Translations under genes and position numbers: made by a program
Shown here: positions 25,655 through 32,955 of the stretch, in pieces
Position numbering within the stretch: position 1 is the first letter of the stretch
Layout of the letters: each line of letters begins with the position of its first letter
NCBI RefSeq assembly: GCF_030362795.1
Contig: NZ_JAUCBM010000007.1
Location: 1 to 64,000, forward strand
DNA length: 64,000 nt
From: Pseudochrobactrum kiredjianiae
GTDB taxonomy: Bacteria; Pseudomonadota; Alphaproteobacteria; Rhizobiales; Rhizobiaceae
Reading direction: 5' to 3'
Notes under the pieces: model-generated
Databases searched by the model: none
The model's input: the letters and a program-made list of their open reading frames with translations, nothing else
Told to the model about the DNA's origin: nothing

Positions 25655-25715
25655 GTTTTCTTCCCGTACCATTTCCCAATCCCTGGGGTAACGGCTTACG
25701 AGACAGGAAGAAAAC
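25655..25715 (+). promoter_or_regulatory. Shine-Dalgarno-sequestering hairpin of ribN
   Basis: GTTTTCTTCC (25655-25664) is perfectly complementary to GGAAGAAAAC (25706-25715), which contains the ribN ribosome-binding site and ends directly before the TTG start. No U-tract is present. This is the expected expression platform of a riboswitch acting on translation. Confidence 0.65.
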
Positions 25716-25716
25716 G

Positions 25717-26643
25717 TTGAGCCCAATTGCCTCTGTTCAGACTTTAAAACCTACAGTCCGTGGTGCAGCACTGATGCTGGCAGCCTGCGCCGCTTATGCA
25801 GGCGTTAATGTTGCCACCCAATGGGCAGGCACCCGCACCGGCCTTCCGTCGGTTATCATCGCCTTCTGGCAATATGTCATCGCCCTTGTGCTGACTTTGC
25901 CGCTGCTGATCCGCGAAGGCACACGAGCGCTGCGTACCAATCATCTTGGCCTGCATATTATCCGTGTTGGTCTGGCTGCCGCCGGTGTGCAGGTATGGAT
26001 TTTCGCCCTCACCCATGTGCCGATCTGGCAGGTGATTGCGCTTTCCATGACCTCGCCGTTTTTCGTCATTTTGTGCGCGCGCCTGTTCCTGCATGAAGCA
26101 GTGACGCAAACACGCCTGCTCACCACCTTAGTCGGCTTTATCGGCGCATTGATTATCATTGCGCCATGGTCAGACACCTATACGGTCTACTCATTACTGC
26201 CAATTCTGGCTGCTGCATTGTGGGCTGGCTACTCGGTGATGACCAAATATCTGACCCGCTTTGAAACAACAGCCAGTATTTCGGTTTATATGCTGATCCT
26301 GCTCACCCCTATTAACGGTGCGCTCTGGGCTGCATCAGGTATTGGTTTTCCGGAAATCGCAGCACCATCCATGGAAATCTGGACAATTCTGCTGACAATT
26401 GGTGTGCTGACCGCTATGGCACAATATTTCCAGATCGCCGCATATTCAGCAGCAGATGCTGTCTATCTGCAGCCTTTTGATGATCTGAAACTGCCGCTGA
26501 ATGTTATTCTCGGCTGGATCGTCTTTGCCGCGACACCAAGCATCAATTTCTGGCCCGGTGCTCTGCTGATTGTCGGTGCATCGCTCTATCTGATGCGTCA
26601 GGACAGCGGCCGATCGACGACACGCCTACAGGCTGCAGAATAG
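25717..26643 (+). CDS. ribN: RibN-type riboflavin importer (EamA/DMT family)
   Basis: This is a 308-residue membrane protein with two EamA repeats, about ten helices, of the drug/metabolite transporter superfamily. RibN proteins of Rhizobiales are FMN-riboswitch-controlled riboflavin importers, and the FMN riboswitch directly upstream is the main reason for this assignment. Conserved-looking stretches are AACAAYAGVNVATQWAGTRT, IAFWQYVIALVLTLP and YSAADAVYLQPFDDLKLPL. The start is TTG, with AGGAAG 6 bases upstream. It is monocistronic, with a strong terminator after the stop. The fold alone would not show the substrate; the riboswitch does. Confidence 0.9.
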   Translation: MSPIASVQTLKPTVRGAALMLAACAAYAGVNVATQWAGTRTGLPSVIIAFWQYVIALVLTLPLLIREGTRALRTNHLGLHIIRVGLAAAGVQVWIFALTHVPIWQVIALSMTSPFFVILCARLFLHEAVTQTRLLTTLVGFIGALIIIAPWSDTYTVYSLLPILAAALWAGYSVMTKYLTRFETTASISVYMLILLTPINGALWAASGIGFPEIAAPSMEIWTILLTIGVLTAMAQYFQIAAYSAADAVYLQPFDDLKLPLNVILGWIVFAATPSINFWPGALLIVGASLYLMRQDSGRSTTRLQAAE

Positions 26644-26651
26644 AACTAAAC

Positions 26652-26679
26652 AAAACGGCGGGAAATCCCGCCGTTTTTT
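26652..26679 (+). terminator. Rho-independent terminator of ribN
   Basis: A 12-bp stem AAAACGGCGGGA/TCCCGCCGTTTT around two bases is followed by a T-run, 8 bases after the ribN stop. Confidence 0.92.
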
Positions 26680-26704
26680 ATTTGCTTATTTTCCGAGTAT
26701 CTTA

Positions 26705-26743
26705 TCCGAAAACCGCTACACACTTTTCGGGATACGCGCTCTA
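26705..26743. repeat. Rhizobiales-type palindromic intergenic repeat (partial)
   Basis: TCCGAAAACCGCTAC...CTTTTCGG...GCGCTCTA matches the common Rhizobiales palindrome (GAGCATGAT...TCCGAAAACCGG...TTTCGGGATCATGCTCT type) with its left end missing. Its last three bases form the stop codon of the emrB-like gene. Confidence 0.7.
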
Positions 26744-28315
26744 ATGCCCTGCTGCTTCTTTGGGCACATCACCGGGCTTTTTCATCATTGTCGAGAAAAC
26801 CGCAAGTGCAACAAACAGTGCCGTCAGGATCAGAAACACATCGATAAATGACATCAATGTTGCCTGCTGACGCACCATGCCTGAGAGCTTAACCAGTGCA
26901 ATATTGGCACCATCCATACCGGCTGCATTATATTTGGCAGTCAGATTGGCCAGCATCTCCTGGGCTTCATGGTTGCCCCAGTTCAGATGCTCGGACAATT
27001 GCGCATAATGCAGATCACCACGACGCATCAGCATCGTATTAATCACCGCCAGACCAATCGCACCGCCAAGGTTACGCATCAGGTTAAACAGACCAGAAGC
27101 GTTTTTAATATGGGATGGATGCAAAGTGCCCAGCGCCAGATTGTTGATCGGCACCATACACAGCATCATCGAGCAGCCACGCAGAATTTGCGGCAATAGC
27201 AGCTCGTAGAAATCCCAGTCCGTTGTCAGCCCCGTCATCACATAGGTACCGGCGGCAAATCCGATAAAACCGATCATCATCATCAGACGCGGATCCATCC
27301 GCGTAGAGAGAAAACCTGCCAGCGGTGCGGTCATAAACATCGCCAGACCACTGACGAACAGTGCCTCACCGATCATCAGCGCATCATAGCCACGGATACT
27401 GCCGAGATAGAGCGGATAGAGATAAGTCAGCCCGTAAAGCCCGACACCCATGATAAATGAGAAGCTGGAGCCGAGCGCAAAGTTCATATTTCTGAAAGCC
27501 GAGAGATCGACAATCGGTTCTTCCGCCGTAAACGCCCTGTAGAAAAACGTCACAGCACCGGCAACCAGCACAAATGTCATGATGACAATATGGCTGTCCT
27601 CGAACCAGTCATTGCTCGGCCCCTCTTCCAGCACATATTCCAGCGAGCCGAGGAATGCTGCCATACCGGCCAGTCCCCACCAGTCAAATTTAGCCAGCAG
27701 GGATTTATCGCCCTTGTCAAAGTCGATCAGGTTCCATGCAGCAATTGCCACCATAATCCCTGGCACCACATTGACCAGAAACAGCCAGTGCCATGAGAAT
27801 GTGTGAGACAGATAACCACCGATTGTCGGCCCCACAGTCGGAGCCAGTGTTGCCACCAGACCAACGATCGGTGAAACAATCGAGCGCTTGGACGGCGGAA
27901 AAATTGTAAAGGCCGCCGCAAACACACTCGGGATCATACCGCCGCCGATAAAGCCCTGAATGGCGCGGTAGACAATCATCTGCTCGATATTGGTAGCAGT
28001 CGCACATAAAATACTGGCCAGCGTAAAACCGGCGGCAGAAATCGTGAACAACACGCGCGTAGAAAGCAGACGCCCGAGAAAGCCGGAAAGCGGAATCATC
28101 ACCACTTCGGCAATCAGATAGGAGGTCTGCACCCATGAAATTTCATCGGAGCTGGCCCCCAGCCCCGCCTGAATTTCAGCAAGGGATGCCGACACAATCT
28201 GAATATCCAGAATGGCCATAAACATCCCGAACACCATTGCCAGAAAGGCAATGGCTTTGCGCGGATCAATTTTTTCTTCAGCAGGATTGCCCTGCATTGT
28301 TGTTGAGGCAGCCAT
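26741..28315 (-). CDS. emrB: MFS multidrug efflux transporter, DHA2/EmrB family
   Basis: This is a 524-residue inner-membrane transporter with 14 predicted helices. The DHA2 family motif is visible near residue 40-70 (MFMAILDIQIVSASLAEIQA then DEISWVQTSYLIAEVVMIPL), with motif C in QGFIGGGMIPSVF and GLVATLAPTVGPTIGGYLSH. It forms a tripartite drug or toxin exporter with the membrane-fusion protein encoded 13 bases upstream on the same strand. The reading frame ends inside a palindromic repeat. A divergent TetR gene with twin operators presumably represses the pair. Confidence 0.93.
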   Translation of the reverse strand: MAASTTMQGNPAEEKIDPRKAIAFLAMVFGMFMAILDIQIVSASLAEIQAGLGASSDEISWVQTSYLIAEVVMIPLSGFLGRLLSTRVLFTISAAGFTLASILCATATNIEQMIVYRAIQGFIGGGMIPSVFAAAFTIFPPSKRSIVSPIVGLVATLAPTVGPTIGGYLSHTFSWHWLFLVNVVPGIMVAIAAWNLIDFDKGDKSLLAKFDWWGLAGMAAFLGSLEYVLEEGPSNDWFEDSHIVIMTFVLVAGAVTFFYRAFTAEEPIVDLSAFRNMNFALGSSFSFIMGVGLYGLTYLYPLYLGSIRGYDALMIGEALFVSGLAMFMTAPLAGFLSTRMDPRLMMMIGFIGFAAGTYVMTGLTTDWDFYELLLPQILRGCSMMLCMVPINNLALGTLHPSHIKNASGLFNLMRNLGGAIGLAVINTMLMRRGDLHYAQLSEHLNWGNHEAQEMLANLTAKYNAAGMDGANIALVKLSGMVRQQATLMSFIDVFLILTALFVALAVFSTMMKKPGDVPKEAAGH

Positions 28316-28328
28316 CGCTGTTCACGCT

Positions 28329-29591
28329 TTACTGCGCTGCATCAGATTGTGAGGCAGAGGTGCGGATATCCACATCCACAATGACACTGAGGCCGGCACG
28401 TAATTTGCCTGTGGCCAGTGCGGCCTCAGGAATGGCAATGCGCACCGGTACACGCTGTACAACCTTGGTGAAATTACCTGTGGCATTTTCCGGTGGCAGC
28501 AAGGAGAAAACAGAGCCGGAGGCCGGGGATACGGAGGCGAGCTTGCCTTCAAAAGTTTCACCACCCAGCGCATCAACCGTGAAATGAACAGTCTCGCCAC
28601 CCTTGAGGTTTTTCAGCTGCGTTTCTTTAAAATTAGCATCAATATAAAGCGCATTCACCGGCACCAGTGCGGCAATACGTTGACCTGCACTCACCAGATC
28701 ACCTTTTTTACCCGTTAGATTGCCGATCACACCGTCAAACGGTGCGCGCAGTGTTGTGAATGACAAATCGCGCTGTGCTTTGTCCCGCGCCAGTTCAAGG
28801 CTGCGGGTCTGGCTTTCAGCTTCCTGATATTGCGCTTTCAGCACACCAATATTGGCATCAGCCGCTGCGATCTGCGCCTCAGCATTGGCATCAGAAGCCT
28901 GCGCCTGTGCAAGAGCTGTCGTTGCGCGATCAAGTTCTGCCTGCGAAACGAAGCGTGTATCATGCAGCTTGGCAATGCGCTCCATAGTTGTTTTGGCATT
29001 GGTGAGAACCGCAGCAGATGATTGCTGCGAGGCGCGAGCCTGCGTCAGCGTGGCTTGCGCCGCAACAGTCTGAGCTTCAATGCGCGCTAATGTTTTCTGC
29101 TGCGTTGCCAGCGCCGCCTCTTTTTCATTCAGCACAATCTGGTAATCGCCCTGATCGAGCTGAAAAACCGGATCACCCGCTTTGACATGGCTATTGGCGC
29201 TCACCAGCACATCATCAATATAGCCGGTCACCTTAGGCGACATCGCCATGATATCCCCGTGAATATAAGCGTCATCGGTGGAAACCATAAAACGGCCGGT
29301 TGTCCACCAGTTATAGCCGTACCATGCACCACCGGCCAGAACGGCCAAAAGCACAACACTCAGCACTTTGCGTTTGCGTGATGATTTCGGCGGCTGCGGT
29401 TTAACCGGTGCGGCAGTGTGAGCGGGCTGGGGCTGCGCCTGTTCACTATACGGTGCCCCGTCAACCTCTGGATTATCATCATTTTGTGCCGCTCGCTTAA
29501 AATCGATCTGCACATTGGCATGCTGATCTTCTGCAACAGAAGATGATTGATTCGACTGGTCTGGCTTTGCAACAGGCTTCAGAGCGGACAT
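28329..29591 (-). CDS. emrA: HlyD/EmrA-family membrane fusion protein
   Basis: This is a 420-residue periplasmic adaptor. The cytoplasmic N-terminus of about 80 residues is rich in Pro/Gln/Ala. One membrane helix follows (RKVLSVVLLAVLAGGAWYGY), then the biotinyl-lipoyl half-motif (SPKVTGYIDDVLVSANSHVK), a long Gln/Ala-rich coiled-coil hairpin (about 150-260), and the second lipoyl/beta-barrel part (TLRAPFDGVIGNLTGKKGDL). The start is uncertain: ATG at 29591 is used, but no good ribosome site is seen, and TTG at 29633 is the alternative. It works with the EmrB-like transporter and an unlinked outer-membrane channel. Confidence 0.9.
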   Translation of the reverse strand: MSALKPVAKPDQSNQSSSVAEDQHANVQIDFKRAAQNDDNPEVDGAPYSEQAQPQPAHTAAPVKPQPPKSSRKRKVLSVVLLAVLAGGAWYGYNWWTTGRFMVSTDDAYIHGDIMAMSPKVTGYIDDVLVSANSHVKAGDPVFQLDQGDYQIVLNEKEAALATQQKTLARIEAQTVAAQATLTQARASQQSSAAVLTNAKTTMERIAKLHDTRFVSQAELDRATTALAQAQASDANAEAQIAAADANIGVLKAQYQEAESQTRSLELARDKAQRDLSFTTLRAPFDGVIGNLTGKKGDLVSAGQRIAALVPVNALYIDANFKETQLKNLKGGETVHFTVDALGGETFEGKLASVSPASGSVFSLLPPENATGNFTKVVQRVPVRIAIPEAALATGKLRAGLSVIVDVDIRTSASQSDAAQ

Positions 29592-29742
29592 AGCGGGGGC
29601 AACTTTCTGGATAAAAACAGGCCGTACTGCCAATAAACTTTATTGAATATTTTGTTCCGGTAAGGGGAATCTCAAAATGAACCACTGATAAATCGGGAAA
29701 TATTAATGTCCCGCATTATGCGAGATAGCTTATATTCCGTTC

Positions 29743-29760
29743 AAAACCGATCGGTTCGAT
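29743..29760. promoter_or_regulatory. TetR operator 1 in emrAB-tetR intergenic region
   Basis: AACCGATCGGTT is a perfect 12-bp palindrome followed by CGAT. Its core GATCGGTTCGA is repeated 60 bases further right. It lies immediately upstream of a TTGACA -35 element for the TetR gene. Confidence 0.65.
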
Positions 29761-29761
29761 G

Positions 29762-29790
29762 TTGACATAAAGCAAGAGAGACGGCATATC
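29762..29790 (+). promoter_or_regulatory. Candidate promoter of the TetR gene
   Basis: TTGACA at 29762-29767 is followed after 17 bases by CATATC. The two copies of GATCGGTTCGA flank it, as expected for autoregulation. Confidence 0.45.
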
Positions 29791-29802
29791 AATTGAAATC
29801 GT

Positions 29803-29818
29803 ACTGATCGGTTCGAAT
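29803..29818. promoter_or_regulatory. TetR operator 2 in emrAB-tetR intergenic region
   Basis: ACTGATCGGTTCGAAT is a second copy of the TetR-like site, about 60 bases from operator 1 and 62 bases before the TetR start codon. The palindrome is less perfect than in operator 1. Confidence 0.6.
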
Positions 29819-29880
29819 TGGTAAATTTTAACTTTGCACTACAAGCATACGACAGGCAGCGTCAGGAAAGTAAGGCAGGC

Positions 29881-30546
29881 ATGACAGACACCAAACAGTC
29901 ACAGAATGGTCGCCATGGTGCCGGACAAGATCCGGTCAAGCGTCAGAAAATTCTGGACGGTGCGCAAAATGTATTTCTGCGCATGGGTTTTGATGCTGCC
30001 AGTATGAATGACATTACGCGGGAAGCCGGTGTGTCCAAGAGCACGATCTATGTCTATTTCGAGAGCAAAGACGAGCTGTTTGAAACATTGTGCGAGCAAC
30101 ATCGCAGTATTTTATTTACGCAGATAGAAGCGATTAATGGTGAGGGTCTGTCCAACAAAGAGGGACTGATTGCCTATGGCATTGCGCTCGTTACCCTTGT
30201 TACCTCCGATATGGTCATCAGCGCCCAGCGCACTATTCTCGGCGTGACCGAGCGCAAACCGGAAATCGGTGTGCGCTTTTATGAACGTGGTCCACGTCGT
30301 GGCTTGTTTGTATTGACAGCATATATTGAGAAACTACAACAGAAAGACATCATCTGCGTTACCGATGTCCAGCATGCAGCCTATCAGCTGGCCGAGTTAT
30401 TTCTTGCCGGCATTTACCGCCAACGGCTGTTTGCCTTTCTTGAGAACGAACCGACAGCAGAGCAAATCCGCTATAATGTCGAATCCGCAGTGAATATGTT
30501 CTTTGCCGCCTATGGCACAAAACGCGATATTCCCACAGCCGGATAA
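29881..30546 (+). CDS. TetR/AcrR-family transcriptional repressor
   Basis: This is a 221-residue regulator with a TetR N-terminal HTH at about 20-66 (RQKILDGAQNVFLRMGFDAA, then MNDITREAGVSKSTIYVYFE) and an all-helical ligand-binding C-terminal part. It is divergent from the emrAB pair and separated from it by a region with two matching palindromic sites, so it very probably represses both the pump and itself. The ATG at 29881 with AAGG upstream is preferred over a TTG 63 bases earlier that would lie on operator 2. Confidence 0.92.
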   Translation: MTDTKQSQNGRHGAGQDPVKRQKILDGAQNVFLRMGFDAASMNDITREAGVSKSTIYVYFESKDELFETLCEQHRSILFTQIEAINGEGLSNKEGLIAYGIALVTLVTSDMVISAQRTILGVTERKPEIGVRFYERGPRRGLFVLTAYIEKLQQKDIICVTDVQHAAYQLAELFLAGIYRQRLFAFLENEPTAEQIRYNVESAVNMFFAAYGTKRDIPTAG

Positions 30547-30677
30547 ACTTCCCTTCTTTCCCCAAATCCGGCCACCATCATGATTGTGATTGCAGCGGCA
30601 CAGATTTGCGCTACTCTCCGTCAATAGCAGTTTACGTTCAGGTCAACAATGAACGGCACTGACAGGGGAACGAGATC

Positions 30678-31394
30678 ATGTCACAACGCAATCCATTGCA
30701 AAATTCCGGCATCAGTCAAACAGCAACGCTGCTTTATCTGTTGCTGGCTATCGGCGCTATCGCAGGTGCCCTGCTGGGCGCTCATCTCAGCTCTGAATGG
30801 CGCTGGCTGCATTATCTCACCAAACCCACAGCCACAGCTTTACTACTCGTGCTAACCCTGTCTGTCAGCAATCCTGCATCTCTGCGCTATCGCAATGCCA
30901 TCGCACTTGGACTTGCCTTTGCAATCGGCGGCGATTTTTTCCTGATGCTGCCGCGGGATTATTTCATGGCAGGGCTGATTTGCTTTCTGCTCACCCATTG
31001 CGCCTATATTTATGCGCTGCTCTCCGACCATGCTGCATTCAAACCCGCTGTCTTTCTCGGCTTTTCGGCCATCGCTGTGCTGATTATTACCGGACTGTGG
31101 AACAGCCTGCCCGATGGCATGCATATTCCGGTTGCCATTTATGCCGCCGCATTGGCGCTCATGGCAGCCTTGGCGCTCAACCGTGCCATGAGCATGACCA
31201 TCGCGGACAGAAACACCAAGCAGGCAACAAAAATCGCAGCTTTTGGCGGTATCTTCTTCGTCATCAGTGATAGTATTCTGGCTTATGGCCGGTTTCGCTA
31301 TGATATCCCGCTCACTTCGCTCTGGGTGCTTGGCACCTATTATGCAGCGCAATGGTGTTTCGCGCGTTCTGTTTTAAGGGATACTCATGACTGA
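30678..31394 (+). CDS. YhhN-family membrane protein (lysoplasmalogenase-like)
   Basis: This is a 238-residue integral membrane protein with seven or eight helices, of the YhhN/TMEM86 family. Conserved motifs are LTKPTATALLL, IGGDFFLMLPRDYFMAGL and ISDSILAYGRF, with the Asp residues thought to be catalytic in lysoplasmalogenases. Known family members cleave the vinyl-ether bond of lysoplasmalogens and release a fatty aldehyde. AGGGGA precedes the ATG. The stop lies 8 bases inside the next gene, an aldehyde dehydrogenase, so the two are translationally coupled. The family is certain; the reaction in this organism is inferred. Confidence 0.88.
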   Translation: MSQRNPLQNSGISQTATLLYLLLAIGAIAGALLGAHLSSEWRWLHYLTKPTATALLLVLTLSVSNPASLRYRNAIALGLAFAIGGDFFLMLPRDYFMAGLICFLLTHCAYIYALLSDHAAFKPAVFLGFSAIAVLIITGLWNSLPDGMHIPVAIYAAALALMAALALNRAMSMTIADRNTKQATKIAAFGGIFFVISDSILAYGRFRYDIPLTSLWVLGTYYAAQWCFARSVLRDTHD

Positions 31395-32790
31395 ACAACT
31401 CAGCACCACCTTTAACACTTTACGCGAAGCATGGTTGCAACACCGCCCTGATGAACGGCAGCGCCGTGAGGATTTGCTGCGCCTGCGTAGTGCTTTCAAA
31501 GCCAGCCTGCCGCAAATGACTGAGGCAATTTCCCGCGACTTTGGCCATCGCTCTGCCCATGAAAGCATGCTGGCAGAAGCCATGATCGTGTTGAAAGAAA
31601 TCGACCACTGCCTGCACAAACTAAAGAAATGGATGAAACCGCAAAGGCGCAAAGCCGGTTGGCAATTCTGGCCTGCAAAAGCAGAAATCCGTTTTGTACC
31701 CTTAGGTGTCGTGGGTATTCTCTCGCCGTGGAATTATCCGGTTAATCTGTCACTCACGCCGCTTATATCGGCAATAGCGGCGGGTAATCATGTCTTCCTG
31801 AAACCCTCAGAACATACGCCGCATACCAATGCTTATCTGACCAACCTGCTGCACGATTGCTTCCCGCAAAACCGCGTCAGTATCATACAGGGTGGTGCAG
31901 ATATTGCCTCCGCATTTTCCAGCCTGCCTTTTGACCACCTGTTTTTCACCGGTTCGACTGCGGTGGGTAAAAAAGTCATGGCAGCAGCGGCTAAAAATCT
32001 GACACCGGTGACATTAGAACTTGGTGGCAAGTCCCCTGCACTGATCGCGCCAGATGCAGACCTGGAAAAAACTGTCAGCCGTATTCTGACAGGCAAACTG
32101 TTCAATGCCGGACAGACCTGCATAGCGCCGGACTATGTGCTGCTGCCAGAGAGCCTGCTGGCAGCCTTTATAGCAGAATGTCAAAGCCAGAGCGCACAGC
32201 GCTATAATGAGGTGAACGGCCAAACGGATTACACCTCGATCATCAATGAGAGCCAGTATAAACGCCTCACGGGTCTGGCAGATGATGCCAGTATTCGCGG
32301 GCATAAAGTGATCCCGCTCGTATCTTTAGACGACACGCAAAAATCTGAGGCCCGCCATATTCTGCTGCCCATGCTGGTCATCAATCCTGATGATGATAGC
32401 GCGATCATGCAGGAAGAGATTTTCGGCCCGCTCTTACCGGTTAAAACCTATCGCTCCTATGATGAAGCACTGCGCTACATCATCGCCCGCGACCGGCCGC
32501 TTGCTTTTTATATTTTCAGTAACAGTAATGAGCCGGTTGAAAATGCCCTCTCAAATGTGGTGGCAGGCAGTGTTTGTATCAATGACACGCTCTATCAGTT
32601 TGCCTGTGCAGACCTGCCATTCGGTGGTGTCGGGATGAGCGGGATGGGGCATTATCACGGTGAAGAAGGTTTCAGAACTTTCTCCAAGGCCATGCCGGTT
32701 TTGCGAAAATATAATCCTGCAGCAACCGATTATCTGCGCCCGCCCTATGGCCGTTTTGCCGATACGCTCATCCGCTTCTTAACAAAGTAA
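31387..32790 (+). CDS. Aldehyde dehydrogenase (coniferyl/fatty aldehyde dehydrogenase-like)
   Basis: This is a 467-residue NAD(P)-dependent aldehyde dehydrogenase of the short class-3/coniferyl-aldehyde type. Motifs are PLGVVGILSPWNYPVNLSLT (cofactor binding), FFTGSTAVGKKVM, the general base in LELGGKSPALIAPDAD and the nucleophile Cys in FNAGQTCIAPDYV. The C-terminal LPFGGVGMSGMGHYHGEEGF is typical. The length of about 470 and the basic, Pro-rich tail fit membrane-associated fatty-aldehyde enzymes as well as CalB. It overlaps the YhhN gene, whose expected product is a fatty aldehyde. A bidirectional terminator follows. Confidence 0.92.
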   Translation: MTEQLSTTFNTLREAWLQHRPDERQRREDLLRLRSAFKASLPQMTEAISRDFGHRSAHESMLAEAMIVLKEIDHCLHKLKKWMKPQRRKAGWQFWPAKAEIRFVPLGVVGILSPWNYPVNLSLTPLISAIAAGNHVFLKPSEHTPHTNAYLTNLLHDCFPQNRVSIIQGGADIASAFSSLPFDHLFFTGSTAVGKKVMAAAAKNLTPVTLELGGKSPALIAPDADLEKTVSRILTGKLFNAGQTCIAPDYVLLPESLLAAFIAECQSQSAQRYNEVNGQTDYTSIINESQYKRLTGLADDASIRGHKVIPLVSLDDTQKSEARHILLPMLVINPDDDSAIMQEEIFGPLLPVKTYRSYDEALRYIIARDRPLAFYIFSNSNEPVENALSNVVAGSVCINDTLYQFACADLPFGGVGMSGMGHYHGEEGFRTFSKAMPVLRKYNPAATDYLRPPYGRFADTLIRFLTK

Positions 32791-32791
32791 C

Positions 32792-32833
32792 TAGAGCGCC
32801 GTGTGCCAGACTTAGCACACAAAGGTAGCTCTA
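32792..32833. repeat. Palindromic repeat, second copy of the 7471 element
   Basis: TAGAGCGCCGTGTGCCAGAC...GCACACAAAGGT...GCTCTA differs from the 7471 copy at two positions. It starts one base after the aldehyde dehydrogenase stop codon. Confidence 0.8.
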
Positions 32834-32846
32834 ACACTTTAAAATT

Positions 32847-32895
32847 AGAGCATAATTTTACCTTAAACTGATCCAAGTTTAAGGAATTATGCTCT
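32847..32895. repeat. Rhizobiales-type palindromic repeat
   Basis: AGAGCATAATT...CCTTAAACT-GATC-CAAGTTTAAGG-AATTATGCTCT is an almost complete inverted repeat, with a three-base bulge on the left arm. Its right end is the segment fused to the repeat at 7471-7527. Confidence 0.8.
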
Positions 32896-32899
32896 AAAA

Positions 32900-32934
32900 A
32901 AAAGCCCCGCCTGAGATATTCAGGCGGGGCTTTT
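32900..32934. terminator. Bidirectional terminator between aldehyde dehydrogenase and alpha-2-macroglobulin genes
   Basis: A perfect 15-bp stem AAAAGCCCCGCCTGA/TCAGGCGGGGCTTTT has a 5-base loop and an A-run on the left and a T-rich run on the right, between two convergent genes. Confidence 0.92.
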
Positions 32935-32955
32935 ATTGTTTACGATCCGTACTGT

